DNA from: Flaccisagitta enflata
Taxonomy: Eukaryota; Chaetognatha; Sagittoidea; Aphragmophora
Reading direction: 5' to 3'
NCBI GenBank assembly: GCA_965153355.1
Contig: OZ231126.1
Coordinates: forward strand, 34,968,001-35,032,000
Length of the DNA stretch: 64,000 nucleotides
A program made the position numbers and the translations under genes. Position 1 is the stretch's first letter. Each line of letters starts with the position of its first letter. The notes beneath the pieces were generated by a model, which saw only the letters and a program-made list of their open reading frames with translations, did no database searches and was not told where the DNA came from. This document shows, piece after piece, positions 46,594 through 58,795 of the stretch.

Positions 46594-47567
46594 CTAACCT
46601 TGGCGTCATAAAAAATGGCGGATTTTTAAAACCTATTTTAACAAACTTAATTTGAGAGAAACTAAGGAAAATTGGTGATGTCTAGAAAGCTCTTTAAAAG
46701 ATCTTTCATATGAGTTGTGTTGCAACATTGTTGCTCAAATGGTTTAGAAGCTACACCAATTTGAAAAACACTTCTCTTTTTTCACCCTTACAGTGTGTCA
46801 GCGATCATAACTTAAACATAATCTCTTAAAAATCGTACTTAACCTTATCCGATTAAGATGAAATTTGATGTAGTGGCACAACATATCTGCCTTTAACAGC
46901 TCCAAAAATTTCATCCAAAACGGACAACTTTTACTATCATTTTCACCATGCGAAAGATTTTAATGTTGGTTTGCAAAACTGTGGCTTGAAAGAATCAGTG
47001 ATTGGATTTTATTGAGCGTTTTGTTCATGAATGGTTAGAATTGTGAAAAATCTATGACAGTTTTAGAGTGCTTTCAAAGTTCTATATTTAAGGCCCTCTC
47101 CCATAGAAGTAAACTGGGTGTGAGCTCAAATAAGTCAGAAATAAGCAAGTTTTTTTTTTAAATTGCATCATTTTTTAAGAATTTGGATGAGGGTTAGTAA
47201 AGGAACATGCAAAAACCATAGTAAAAAATTTCCGATTCTCACAAAAATTGAACCAGTATAAGTAGACACACAGTTTAGACATCACTGAAAATTTGAAGGC
47301 AATCGGACAAAATCTTCTATCATTTTGGTAATAATGAAATTATAAGCAGACTTTTTTTAATGACACACCGTCAAAGTAAAAAAATAGAGGTTTTGTTTAA
47401 ATTACTCTAATTTCTAAACGGTTTGAGCTACTATGTCCAGACACGACTCAAATGAAAGATCTTTCAAAGAGCTTTCCAATCATCACCAATTTTTCTTAGT
47501 TTCTCTTGAATTAAGATGGTTAAAATAGGTTTTAAAAATCCGCCATTTTTTATGACGCCAAGGTTAG
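46594..47567. mobile_element. Foldback element with CTAACCTTGGCGTC ends
   Basis: 974 bp. Tips CTAACCTTGGCGTCATAAAA and inverse; arms of about 200 bp pair well (ATGGCGGATTTTTAAAACC) and weaker pairing continues to the middle. No ORF and no clear target duplication. Confidence 0.85.
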
Positions 47568-47603
47568 AAATAAAAAATTGCATGAAAAAAAAACATCACT
47601 TTT

Positions 47604-47682
47604 TGGTTGTGTGCTACGCTACGCGACTCTTCACCCCGCTTTGTCCTTTAGTTGGTCAGTCTGTTACATTTTACTTTCTTTG
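47604..47682 (-). mobile_element. Family A 3-prime end fragment
   Basis: GTGCTACGCTACGCGACTCT, CACCCCGCTTTGTCC, GTTGGTCAGTC, then cut by the next repeat. Confidence 0.65.
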
Positions 47683-48640
47683 TACAGTACCGGAATCAAA
47701 GAACTGGTGATAAGGAGGGAAGCCATATCTCTCCAATTACAAGGATATGGGATCTGAAATTTTTCTGTGGTGTGCACCTTTAGTACCCCCACCCCCCATA
47801 AGGGTTTGGAGCTGTTCCAGGCAATTTTTGTTTTTGGTTGTCCAAAATTTCTTTTTTTTTAAATTGCTATTGTAGGCCAAAAAATTTATTTCAAAATTTG
47901 TCTTTTATGTTACCTATAGGTAATGCCCAGGGCTACAAATTTCATTTTTTGAAAAACATTTTCGGCCAATTTTTAAGGGAATGACACAAAAAAAAATCAA
48001 AAAAAAAAAAAATCAAAAAAATGAAAAATAGCTATATTTTCCTGAATAATTGGCTTAACATGATAATTTTTGGCATGATAGTAGTCCTGAGAACCTAGAA
48101 TTTGTATGCAAAATTTTAACAGTCATAGTTGAATTTTGAAGGAGTTATGGCATTTTGAAATCTTGATGATTTTTGGTAAAAAACATTTATTCCTATAAAT
48201 TTTTTTTTGTCTACCATTTTGCTTAAAATTTCATACACAAAGTAACTAATGAATTTTTGCTTCCAAAAAAAATTTGGCCACTACGCCCCCTTAAAAAAAT
48301 TTTTTTTCTCAAAAATCACCAAAATTGGTTATTTTTCTAGGTTTGATAAAAACAGTTCCTGTGATCCGATTCACTTCATTTCTGGAGGGATTACTAACCT
48401 ATATGTACTAAAACTAAGTTCCAAATTTCAAGTAAATCGGACAATTTGTTTTGGAGCTATTAAAGATCAAAGTTGTTAGGGCAAGCCAAAATTGCTGTAT
48501 TGAAGGAATCTTGGAATAGTCAGGGAGCTTAATGGCAGAAACTAAAATGTAGGTCCGAAAATGTAAAAAAACTCCATTTTGGGATATTTTTTGGGCCCCC
48601 CTTTTCAAAGATCCTTTTTTTTTGCAATTTTTGGGGTCAA
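47683..48640 (+). repeat. Family H repeat, copy 1
   Basis: Begins TACAGTACCGGAATCAAAGA; includes CCATATCTCTCCAATTACAA, TTACCTATAGGTAATGCCC and AACAGTTCCTGTGATCCG. Inverted copy at 56330-57090. A TA followed by CAGTACC suggests a TA-targeting transposon end. Confidence 0.75.
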
Positions 48641-49590
48641 CTCCATATTTTGGCTGACGGTCCTACTTTTAGTAGTTTTGAGCTTATAATTTGCTACCTT
48701 TCGGCTTCCCGCTGCCTTGGCTGACTTTCATTGATATCCTAATGCATAACTAACAGGAACACAACTAAATATCTGGAGTAGGCACGGAAAAAAGCACAAT
48801 TTTTACGATTAAACTATGTATAAACTGGGAATTTTTCGTGTACATTTAAGGAGGTGACGCGTAATTTTGTTGAGAAATAGGCAAAATTTAGTATTTATTT
48901 TTACTTCTAAAAAAAATGATTAGTAGTTGTATCAGAATATTTGCCATCATTGACTTTGACAATAAAGCCCCAATGTTCGCCCAGGTAAGTTTTCACGGAG
49001 TTCCAATGATTAAATCACACGTTTTAAAGGCAATGTTTTTCCCTCGTATTTGTCACGATTTCAACATTATCGACGCTTTTTAATAGTCACGCATTTGTCC
49101 AGACAACTGAATGCAGGTGCCATATCTGTGTTAACCCCCGAATTGTGTTCAGATCTGCTTTGATCTCAAGGATAGCGAGTTTGAGATATACTCATTTAAT
49201 CTTGGGGCAGTACAAACATTATTCAACCTGGAATGAGAGTAAAACAGAAAGGCGTCGTTAATTGTCACGGTTTCAACATTATCGACGCTTCCGCGCGCAT
49301 TTTATAATACCAACATATTTACAATAACTCAAATAAAAACTGAAGTTTTCATCCGATTTTTCTGAAATTTGACATGGATAACCGCTAAGGTGTAGGCTTT
49401 CACCCAAAACAATTTTTAGGCACCCACCCACTCAACCGGCCCAACCAGCCTACCAACCTATCGACCAAATAGTAAAAGTGTAAAAATGCGATAACTTTTG
49501 CATATCTTGAGCTAGGACCTTCAAATTCGATATTGAGACTCCTCAGACCAATAGCTGATACACGGGAGCGACCAATTAGGCTTCGTTAAC
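48641..49590. other. No gene supported
   Basis: AT-rich. TTTCAACATTATCGACGCTT occurs twice (about 49060 and 49270), a short duplication. Confidence 0.35.
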
Positions 49591-49990
49591 ATTGACTGGC
49601 CAAAATGGCCTAAATTGGCCTAAAAATGTCCTAAATTGACCTAAAAATGAAAAAAATGGTGATTAACTCAAAATTTTCACTCGATATGGATGAAATTTAG
49701 TGTGGAGTCGCCCAGAGGGGAAAATTCATACATGCATCTGATTTACAAGCATTTGTGCCTTGCAGACTGGCGTACTGGCCAAAAAAAATGAAAAAATTGG
49801 CCTAAAAATTCCAAAATGTTTAACCCCTTTGTTAGATTTTTATCCGGTCTGGTTAAAACTTTTTGTGGAGCCTCTCAAAGGTAAAACTCGATATATGCAT
49901 ATAATCTATAAAGATTTTGAATTTGCAAAATGGCCGAACCATCCAATACTTGTCCTAAAATGGCCAAAAATGGAAAATTTGGAATAAAAC
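49590..49990. repeat. GGCC-TAAAA repeat, family F related
   Basis: CCAAAATGGCCTAAATTGGC steps in two diverged blocks. Confidence 0.5.
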
Positions 49991-50091
49991 TTCCATGAAA
50001 GTAACACATAAAACTTTGTAAACGTTTCGAGGGTTAAGGCTTTGAAGACTGGCTAGATTTGCCAAAAGCCAACTAGCGCGAAAATGATAAA

Positions 50092-50219
50092 ACAAGGCCA
50101 AGTAGGCCAATAAGGTGCGACGTGTGGCCATGTGGATCGTCAAACGAATGCGTTACTGACAGAGGCCGACCTACCGACGGACTCAGCCAGTTTTAGAGGT
50201 GCGTCGTTGCACCTAAAAA
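50092..50219 (+). mobile_element. Family A subfamily with AGGTGCGAC hairpin, copy 2
   Basis: ACAAGGCCAAGTAGGCCAAT, AAGGTGCGACGTGTGG, GAATGCGTTACTG, short core, hairpin AGGTGCGTCGTTGCACCT plus AAAAA. Confidence 0.85.
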
Positions 50220-50286
50220 GGGAAACGACTTATGCAATTTCTTAGAAACAACATTCGAATCCACTGTAATATTTAAAAGAACTTAC

Positions 50287-50378
50287 GTAATGCAAACGGC
50301 CAAAGTTGCAAAGTTGGCCAAAAGAGAAAAAATGAAAAATGGTAAAACACGTGGATGTCACTGGTTGTTGACACTAAA
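50287..50378 (-). CDS. Possible exon, hydrophobic, low confidence
   Basis: Minus-strand, 92 nt. Acceptor GTGTTTTGCAG, donor ATTAC/GTAAGT. The open frame gives LVSTTSDIHVFYHFSFFLFW then PTLQLWPFAL. It may be a membrane exon of the ABCA-like or another gene, or chance. Confidence 0.25.
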
Positions 50379-50601
50379 CTGCAAAACACATCTTCGGACG
50401 TTTCTCCGGGCGCATCTCCGAGCGTTTCTCTGGGTGACTCACTTGGAAACAGTTTCACTATCATGAGTTTATCCTTCCTTTCCTGACGCGACGGTATCGC
50501 CGATCTTTCTCTCTCTTCATCTCTTTTTCTGTTGTCTCAAATTCTTTCCTTGGTCTTCCAATCACCTTTTTCTCAGCCTTTCTGTTTTCGTATCCTTCCC
50601 G

Positions 50602-51515
50602 CCTTTTTGGGCAGCGGCCCCTAAGGGGACGAAGTCCTGTAGAACACAGGGGACTTTCGTTCGTTCGTTCGTTCGTTCATTTGTTCGTCCATTCATTTGT
50701 CCCCCCCCCCCCAGTAGAGGTGGGGGAAATGCACTTTAGTCAACAGATCAAGTTGCACGTGAAGAAAATGTCATAATATGATAAGAATAAATAGTATGCC
50801 AAGTTTCAGGGCCTTTGGAACAGTTTTAGCTTAGCCCTCCACCCCCCTCCTGCCCCATTATAAAAGATAGGAAACTTTTGAGGCCAAAATCATTCCTATA
50901 CATTTTCTATGGGAAATCAGGGGAGTGGAGGGCTAGGCTGAAACTGTTCCAAAGGCCCTGAAACTTGGCATACTATTTATTCTTATCATATTATGACATT
51001 TCCTTCACGTGCAACTTGATCTGTTGACTAAAGGCCCAAAATCTGCCTTCTCAGGCCTGAAATATGCCCTCTCAGGCCATGAATCTGCCCTCTAAGGCCA
51101 TGAATCTGCCCTCTCAGGCCTTGAATCTGCCCTCTCAGGCCTGAAATTTGTCCTTTCAGGCCCAAAATCTGTCCTCTCTGGCCTAAAATCTGCCCTCTCA
51201 GGCCTAAAATCTGGCCTCTCAGGCCTAAAATCTGCCCTCTCAGGCCTGAAATCTGCCCTCTCAGATTCAAGGCCTGAGAGGGCAGATTTCAGGCCTGAGA
51301 GGGCAGATTTCAGGACTGAGAGGGCAGATTTCAGGCCTGAGAAGGCCTGGGGGGCGGACGGACGGACAGATGGATGGACGAACGAACGAACGAACGGACG
51401 AAAGTCCCCTGTGTCCTACAGGACTTTTTTCCCTTCAGGGCCGCTGCCCTGCCTCTCATTCCGATTTACAACCAAGCAAAGCAGGGCAAAGGGTATCGCT
51501 GACCACGTATTGCTC
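50602..51515 (-). mobile_element. Family B element with inverted VNTR halves and a nested MITE
   Basis: Left CTTTTTGGGCAGCGGCCCC, CCTGTAGAACACAGG and a (GTTC)n tract; right inverted CCTGTGTCCTACAGG, GGGCCGCTGCCCTG, TATCGCTGACCACGTATTGC. The VNTR at 51034-51345 changes orientation near 51265. Confidence 0.85.
50734..51033. mobile_element. 300-bp foldback MITE
   Basis: CTTTAGTCAACAGATCAAGT and inverse; arms of about 118 bp are nearly identical (CATAATATGATAAGAATAAA). Confidence 0.9.
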
Positions 51516-51557
51516 ATTCTCCGTTCTTCCTCCGTCACTCCTAGGCCTACTACCCCT

Positions 51558-52043
51558 CCCTTTTTGGGCAGCGGCCAATGCCCTGTAGAACACGGGGAAT
51601 TTTGAGACATCCGTCTGTCCATCCCCCCCCCATTGACCATCAAGGCCTCAAATTAACCATCCCAGGACTCAATTTAGCCCTCCAGGCCTAAAATCAGCCC
51701 TCTTGGCTTCAAATGCCCTAAATCTGCCCTAAATCTGCCTCCTAGACCTAAAATCTGCCCTCCAAACCTTCAATCAGCCCTCCAAGCTTAAAACCAGCCC
51801 ACCAAACCTCAAACCGCTCACCAAGCCATAATTATGCCCTCCAACCCTCAGATATGCCTTCAGTGGCATAAATCAGCCATCAAGAGCCCCCTCAGGACGC
51901 ACGGACATCTCGAAATTCCCCCCTGTGTTCTACAGGATATCAGCCCTTTGGGGCCGCTGCCCTGCTCTAACTCCACTTCTTCACTGGATCCCTCAGCAGG
52001 GCATCGGGTTCCGCTGACCATGTGCGATCCTTGGATGACTAGT
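51558..52043 (-). mobile_element. Family B element with degenerate VNTR
   Basis: TTTTTGGGCAGCGGCCAATG, CCTGTAGAACACGGGG; VNTR CTCCAGGCCTAAAATCAGCC at 51640-51880; right inverted GTGTTCTACAGGATATC, GGGGCCGCTGCCCTGC, CGCTGACCATGTGCGATCC, then hairpin ATCCTTGGAT. Confidence 0.85.
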
Positions 52044-53195
52044 TCTCCATCACTCTCACCACTGACGTTCTTTGACCGCTCCGGCCGTCGGTCACTTCGT
52101 TGACGAACAAGTTCGCTCTTGCTTCTCATCAGTACATTTCCCTCGAGGCCTACCCCATCCGCGAAACTCCATTATACAACTGTGTCTGATAACAAAAATA
52201 GCTAGTTTAGGTATTGTTTAGAGTCATATTTTCTGTCTAGTGACTTACACATAAAGACGATAATATAATTGTCTTATATATTTGCGCTCCTCTTGATATC
52301 AATCAATACCAAGACACGAAACATAGCACCCTGATCAGGATTAAGTAAAAGAATCGTTTATGGGCATTGATGCCACAAAGATAGAAGTCTTCTTTGGTTG
52401 TTTTTATGGATAAAAATTCATGGAAAATATTTTTTGCATCTTTTTATATGCTTTACTGGCAATTAGGTGTTCATTTCAGGTCTTGGACTCAAAGCGAATC
52501 TTTAAATTATTCCAATTCTTTTTATTGTACATGAGGCTGAAGTAACAGCATTTTTGCACTAAAGACTACCTTTTTGAGATCATTCTGCACTCTGGCACTG
52601 ATGTGTTGTCCCTTACATGAATGTCCAATCCAAGAATTAAATCAAAAATTGTACAATGATTTATTTTTACTGATTTTCTTACAAAAAACAGCAGTTTTAC
52701 GCTATAAATGATTCTATTACCTAAAACCATATGAATGTGGAAAGGGTGATAGGCTCATTGATTTTATGTGCAAATCATGTGTAGTTGCTCATGGTTAGGT
52801 GACTGAGATTTTTTTTATTCTTTATTTTTTTGCAAAAGACGTAGAAAAGCGAAAGGACTGCGATGAATGCGCTGGCACCGCACCCTCGAGTTTTTGTCTG
52901 CGGTAAAACAAAATGCTAGTTGGCGGAGGCCCAGGTATTTTTTTTTTCCCGATGGCGCATCGCTGGCACCTAAGTCTACGTTAACAATCCATTCTAACAT
53001 CAGAAAATTGACCTTAATAATAATATGCATAATTCTGTCGGACAAGAACGGTAATGATATATCTAAATATCTTAAATGACCATATTCTGTCTATGGTTTT
53101 GATGAACGGAGAGTTGTTATTGTCGCTTCGGTTGCCAAAGTTGACATTTGCTCATTTGAATACATCTTTGCGAAATCGGCCCCTCACAGAAAATT
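52044..53195. other. No gene supported
   Basis: AT-rich. Overlapping ORFs at 52815-53079 on both strands lack domains and splice sites. Confidence 0.3.
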
Positions 53196-53199
53196 GAGA

Positions 53200-53780
53200 G
53201 TGAATACAGTTTATGAGAATCAGGCGGCCTTACGGGAACTGTTAATGGCTAAACACAGGCCAAAAATGGCCAAAAACAGCATTTTTTCCAAAATATCAAT
53301 GTTGTTTAAAATTTTCTTGCCATTCACTCTCAATTAAGTCAGAACTAGGAAAAAGATACTCATTGAAAGCTTTGAACACTGATACGGGTTTCAAAACAGG
53401 CCAGAAACAGGCCAAAAATAGCCTTAAATGGCCAAAAATGGCATTTTCATCTGTTAGATCACTGTTTTTCAGAGTTTTTTTGCCAATCTCACTTAATCCA
53501 GTCAGAACTAGATCATTGAGAGCTTTGGACACTGATACGGGGGTCATGACAGGCCAAGAACAGGCCAAAATTGGCCTGAAATGGCCAAAATCGGCATTTT
53601 CATCAAACAGATTGTTATTTTGAATTTTTTTGCTAATCTCACTCAATCCGGTCAGAACTAGGTCTTACATACTCATTGAGAGCTTTGGACACTGATATGG
53701 GGGTCAAAACAGGCCAAAAATGGCCTAAAGTTGCCAAGATCGGCATTTTAATTATACAGATCATTGTTATTCAGAATTTT
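53200..53780. repeat. Family F tandem array, four units of about 155 bp
   Basis: TTGAGAGCTTTGGACACTGA recurs at about 53362, 53514 and 53675. Each unit has AGGCCAAAAATGGCC steps and CACTTAATCCAGTCAGAAC. Confidence 0.85.
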
Positions 53781-53974
53781 GATATGGACCTTAATTTACC
53801 TTATATACCTTGATATATTTATAAATCATTTATGTATATATTTATATATTTATAAATATTTATATTTGTCAACAAGAAGTGACAGAAGCATACAATTAAT
53901 ATTCGTCAAATCAGTGCAAACTATTCTGCAGGAAATTCCCAGAAGGCTCAAATCGCAGTCTAACAAACTCAATT

Positions 53975-54060
53975 AGACAAAAGTCCTCCTGATTTCTACA
54001 AGACATTGTCCCCTTAGGGCTGCTGCCCTGCTAACCATCACTTACAATCACCAACATAAA
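53975..54060 (-). mobile_element. Family B end fragment
   Basis: AAAGTCCTCCTGATTTCTAC, ATTGTCCCCTTAGGGCTGCTGCCCTGC. Confidence 0.5.
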
Positions 54061-54151
54061 AATCACGGCAACAGTTATCGCCGACATCCACAAAACACAC
54101 AATATACATCTATAACTGGATGAACAAGAAAGAATTATTTGCTTTACTAGT

Positions 54152-54869
54152 AACACAGATACACGGGCCAAGATGGTGCGCCTGGCATTACTAATTCTTA
54201 GGCCTATCCCAGGCTCTATCAGACCTTTCCTGGGCCCTCTCAATCTAACCGTAGATGAACATGATCATGAATGAAATGACGAGAAACATGAATTTAAAGA
54301 ACTATCCCAAGCTCTATCAGACATATCCCAAGCTCTATCAGACCTCTATCAGACCTATCCCGAGCTCTATCAGACCTTTCCCAAGCTCTATCAACCAAAC
54401 CATAGATGAATATTATAATGAATGAAAGGACGAGAAGCGTGAATCTCTAGACCTATCCCGAGCTCAATCAGACCTATCCCGAGCTCTATCAGACGTTGCC
54501 CAAGTTCTATCAACCTAACTGTAGATGAATATCATGATGAATGAAATGCTGAGAACCATGGATCTCTAGACCTATCCCGAGCTCTATCAGACATATCCCA
54601 AGCTCTATCAGACATATCCCGAGCTCTATCAGACCTATCCTGAGCTCTATCCAACCTATCCCAAGCTCTATCAAACCTAATTGTAGATAATTATGATAAT
54701 TGAAATGACAAGTAACATGAATGATGAACACAAGTGATTCAAACATTTTTGGCAATTTTTCACTCCAGCGTGACCGACCAAGCAACGGCCGACCACCAAC
54801 CTACCAACCGACCAACCAATCAACCGACGGACAGAGGCTCTTTTAGAAGATTCATGGCGCACCCAAAAA
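54152..54869 (+). mobile_element. Family A relative with GGTGCGCC motif and 21-bp core
   Basis: ACACAGATACACGGGCCAAG, ATGGTGCGCCTGGC, then about 25 GAGCTCTATCAGACCTATCC units in clusters (54205-54680), a (CCGACCAA) core, CAGAGGCTCTTTTAGAAG and GGCGCACCCAAAAAC. Same family as 11867-12242. Confidence 0.75.
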
Positions 54870-55055
54870 CAACCAGAAATTAGGGCATTTGTGTCCTTTT
54901 TTGACATTTTGGCCCATTTTGGCCCCCTATATGGAGGCTAAGTCACTTGTGAGCAACGGATTGCGTAGAAAATTGGGAAACCCGTTTTTTGTCACGTATT
55001 GCTATTCCCCTATAGCATCAAAGACACTATAGTTACGATTTTTGCATATAACGAC
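54870..55055. other. No feature seen
   Basis: Contains GAGCAACGGATTGCG, weakly inverted at 56035-56055. Confidence 0.3.
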
Positions 55056-55059
55056 TTCG

Positions 55060-55250
55060 TTTCTAGTCGTTACGGTCTATTTAAAGCTATATAAAGCTAT
55101 CAAAAGCTATCTAAAGCTATTTACAATTATTTGAAGCTATTTGAAGCTCTTCAAAGCTTTGTAAAGCTAGTTAATAAACATCAAATGAAATGTATGTCTG
55201 TCTGTCTGTCTGTCCATCAGTCTGTCTGTCTGTCTGTCTATTTGTCTCAC
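55060..55250. repeat. AAAGCTAT minisatellite and (GTCT)n
   Basis: About ten diverged ATTTAAAGCTAT units, then 50 bp of GTCT. Confidence 0.8.
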
Positions 55251-55369
55251 TGTATCTCTGTAGTTATTTCTCTATGAGAGACTGAGACCAAAACTGAGAG
55301 AATCATTTCAGCATTTTTGTTATGTTGATGTTATGGAATCTCATGTTAAGCATGTCGGACAATGATTGA

Positions 55370-55830
55370 TCATTTTCAAACTTTTGTCATTTTCTATCAA
55401 ATTCTTGACTAATATGTAAAAATTTTAAAGAATAAATAATTAAAGTATATGAAACTAGAATTTAAATATGAAACCTAATATATAAAAGGTTAAAAAAAGA
55501 TAAAAAACTGTATATCAAAAACTAAAAGTAGAAAAATCAAAAGGAAAAAAATAAAAAAATAAAAAAGTCAAAAAATCAAAAAATCAAAAAATATAAAAAA
55601 AAATGAAAAAAAATGAAAAAAATGAAAAACTAAAAATGAAAAACTAAAAATGAAAAATGAAAAGTCAAAAATGAAAAATAAAAAGTGAAAAATGAAAAAT
55701 GAAAAATGAAAAGTGAAAAATGAAAAATGAAAAGTGAAAAATAAAAAGTAAAAAATGAAAAGTGAAAAATGAAAAATGAAAAATAAAAAATAAAAAATGA
55801 AATAGAAAATAAAAAATTAAAAAAATCATT
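55370..55830. repeat. A-rich heptamer array (TGAAAAA)
   Basis: From about 55600 the sequence is TGAAAAA units alternating with GTGAAAAA and TAAAAAA variants. Confidence 0.85.
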
Positions 55831-56329
55831 ATTAATGGTGAATTAATTATGTAACATTCTTTATATCTTTAGTTTTGTTTTCAAATGATCACTAAAAATC
55901 CATAATGAGTAAAAAAGATTGACAAAAAAGTGACACCAATGACAACAATATTAACGCCTCAAAAAACGCCATATAGACGCAAAATGGCGTTACGTTGCCA
56001 TGGCAAATACCGGAAATGGCGTTATTACAGAAGTCGTTATGCAATGGGTTGCTTGTGAGGTCATTTGGGATGCCATATAAGGTGCTCAGGAACTTCATCT
56101 CACAATACTCTAACTATGATTTCACAGCCAGTCCCCTATTTGATTATAAGATATTTATGAAATGCTGCTAATACCTAAAATTAGCAAAAATCATCATTTT
56201 GCAATGATTCTGGAGGGTCAATACTTGCAAAATCTCCTGTATCATACCCTAAATGGGTGATCACATGTCAGGTTATACATATTTGAATGAGTTTGATGAT
56301 TTCTTGGTATTTTTTTAAGCAACTGGAAG
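55831..56329. other. No gene supported
   Basis: AT-rich; the ORF 56098-55892 (minus) has no recognised feature. Confidence 0.3.
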
Positions 56330-57090
56330 CATAACAAGCTTAAAATTTTTTTTTTCTTCCAAAATGCTTTCATTACAGTAATTTTGGCTCGCCCTTTCAA
56401 CTTTGATCTGTGAATCTGATCACAGGAACTGTTTTATCAAACCTAGAAAAATAGCCAATTTTGGCGATTTTTGAGAAAAAAATTTTTTTTTAAGGGGTCG
56501 CAGTGGCCAAATTTTTTTTGAAAGCAAAAATTTATCAGTTACTTTGTTTGTATATGAAATCTTAAGAAAAATGGCAGACAAAAAAAATTTCATAAGAAAA
56601 AATGTTTTTTACCAAAAATCATCAAAATTTTAAAATCTCATAATTCCTTCAAAAATCAACTATGACTGTTGAAATTTTGCATACACATTCTAGGTTTTCA
56701 GGACTACTATCATGCCAAAAATTATCATGTTAAGCCAATTATTTTGGAAAATATAGCTATTTTTTATTTTATTGAAATTTTTGTTTTTTTAGTGTTGTTC
56801 CCTTAAAAATTGGCCAAAAATATTTTTCAAAAAATTAAATTTGTAGCACTTGGCATTACCTATGGGTAACATAAAAGACAAATTTTGAAATAATTTTTTT
56901 GGCCTACGGTAACAATTTTAAGAAAATTTTTTTTTTGACAACCAAAAACAAAAATTGCCCGGAACAGCTCCAAACCCTTAAGGGGGGTGGGGGTACTATA
57001 GGTGCACACCACAGATAAATTTCAGATCCCATATCCTTGTAATTGGAGAGATATGGCTTCCCTCCTTATCACCAGTTCTTTCATTCTGGT
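56330..57090 (-). repeat. Family H repeat, copy 2 (inverted)
   Basis: Reverse complement of 47683-48490. Ends at CTTATCACCAGTTCTTTC and GGTACTGTA, next to a family A 5-prime part. Confidence 0.75.
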
Positions 57091-57201
57091 ACTGTATCTT
57101 TGCAGTCTTTTACCTCTGTACTACCCAAATGCTCAAGCGAACTCAAACATGACCACTGCCCTACCACACGCGACTGGGGTAGCCATGTATTTGGCCTTGT
57201 T
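57091..57201 (-). mobile_element. Family A 5-prime half
   Basis: CCCAAATGCT, CACACGCGACTGGGGTAGCC, ATGTATTTGGCCTTGTT. Together with 47604-47682 this suggests family H elements sit inside family A copies. Confidence 0.65.
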
Positions 57202-57523
57202 CCAGTTGTTTTCGAGTGGAAATTTTCTGATATTCAACTTAAACACAAGAGAATCAATTCATTGTTCCAATTAAAAGTCCCCTTACCATTTTTCAATAAT
57301 CAAACTTATAGTAGTAGAAGTTTATATTCATGAAATATAAAACAGTAGGCGAGCCGCGCAAGACTCTGCAGATTATTAGGTTGTATAACTGCCAATTGGG
57401 CAAACATAGCCTAATACAGATCATCGAATTGCGCAGGTAAAAAAAAACGGTTCAGAGTATCAATAAAAAAAACGAGAAATTACTAAAACACTATGTTTAA
57501 CATTCAAGAAAAAATTGAAAATA
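57202..57523. other. No feature seen
   Basis: Unique-looking sequence. Confidence 0.3.
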
Positions 57524-58002
57524 CAATGGAATCCCACCTTAGTGGCACCTCTATTTAAGGGATATCCGCATTTAAGAAACAACCTTGTCTGGTCCCGAAT
57601 TTTCCCAGGGTTTTCCAATGTTAAAGAAACTCTTTTTAAGGAACCTCCATTTAAGGGATAATCAGATTTAAGAGTCAAGTTTTTTTGAAAAAATCCATCA
57701 TGGCAGGGGATATTTGAAGTGAATTTGAGGTTTTTTTTTTTCAATTTACATTTTGAGATAATTTTCATGGAAAAATCTGTTTAGAAATAATTAGATATTT
57801 TTTGTGCCATGAATATCCTCAAGTTAATTATTGCTGATGAATATACTTTAAGCATAAGAATGTGGTTACACTGTGAATTTTGTAGTTATTAGTAACTAAC
57901 ATAAAAAACCGTAGTAAATCAATGAATTCAATTTAAGGGATTTTGGATTTAAGAGACAAAAATAGTCAGCCAGTAGAAATCCCTTAAACCGAGGCTCCAC
58001 TG
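57524..58002. mobile_element. Pogo-like MITE, copy 2
   Basis: CAATGGAATCCCACCTTAGT and inverse CAGTGGAGCCTCGGTTTAAG, TA on both sides. No family A insertion, so it is the empty-site paralogue of 27652-28271. Confidence 0.9.
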
Positions 58003-58004
58003 TA

Positions 58005-58065
58005 TAGAAAAATTCCCATCTGCAAGTGACTACTTATTGGCCGTGTATCTGGTCTTGTTTAATTT
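58005..58065 (-). mobile_element. Family A 5-prime tip
   Basis: Reverse complement of AACAAGACCAGATACACGGC; the rest is replaced by the pogo-like MITE. Confidence 0.55.
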
Positions 58066-58084
58066 CACTACCCTAGTCGCCAAC

Positions 58085-58205
58085 CTTTGCTATTGCTTCA
58101 AGACCACTTGAAAGTGCGAAAGGCGAAAATAATGCTGAAGCTACCCGTGTTGCATTTCCTTTAAAGTTGATGGCAGCCACTTCGTCTTCATCAAATGCCA
58201 GAGCT
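58085..58205 (-). CDS. Possible ABCA-like exon, low confidence
   Basis: Minus-strand open frame beginning ALAFDEDEVAAINFKGNATR and ending VASALFSPFALSSGLEAIAK. In ABCA transporters the membrane domain has a block of type L-x-S-L-L-S-P-x-A-F/L-x-x-G-x-x-x-I/L-A after the helices encoded by the two exons further right, so this could be the continuation. The acceptor (CTTCAAG) and donor (AAG/GTTGGC) are weak, and its entry phase 2 does not fit exit phase 0 of 61173-61272, so another exon would be needed between them. Confidence 0.35.
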
Positions 58206-58354
58206 CTTGAAGAATGGCACACAGAAAATTGAGGTTTCTTTAATGGTAAATATTTACCTAACTATGCTCTTAAATATTTGCCTTAATGCAAGCCCTTTTT
58301 TGAAAGTTATCAAAAATTACCTGTGGCAAACATTCATTCAAAACTGGTGGTACT

Positions 58355-58418
58355 TGTATGACAACAACAAAAACAACAATAACAACAACAACAATAACAG
58401 CAACAACAACAACAAAGA
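58355..58418. repeat. (AAC)n microsatellite
   Basis: AACAACAAC with single changes; (GTT)n at 63240-63300 is its complement. Confidence 0.9.
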
Positions 58419-58420
58419 TA

Positions 58421-58795
58421 ACCAGTCATCCAAGGATCGCATATGCTCAGTGGTACCCTTTTCGCTGCTCAATTGCTGTCCTTAGGTAGTTGGCAGGGCA
58501 ATATAGTGGGCTGATGTAGTACTGAACACAAGAGTAAATTTTCAGGCAAGGAAAAGAGGACAAGAGCCAGAGAGGGGGTTTTGAGAGGGTTTGTTTATGC
58601 CTTAGAAGGCTGATTTCAGGCCTGATCTCAATCTGAAGTAGGGCTTAGGGCTGATTTCAGGCCTGGAAGGGCTGATTTCAGGCTTGCAAAAACTACTTTT
58701 AGGCCTGAGAGGACTGCTTTGGGGCTCGGGAGGCCACATATTAGGTCTCATAAGGCTGGATTGAGGTTTCAGACCTTGGGGGAATGTAATGAAGG
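58421..58795 (+). mobile_element. Family B element, decayed
   Basis: CCAGTCATCCAAGGATCGCA, GCTCAGTGGTACCC, then GGCTGATTTCAGGCCTGGAA VNTR units at 58600-58780. Confidence 0.6.

Noticed and set aside
48930-48990. Plus-strand mini-exon with CAG/GTAAGT donor
   Set aside because: Only a 49-nt open stretch on the strand opposite to all other exons; likely chance.
58240-58330. Small minus-strand exon VIFDNFQKRACIKA near 58300
   Set aside because: The acceptor is fair but the frame hits a stop before a normal donor; not called.
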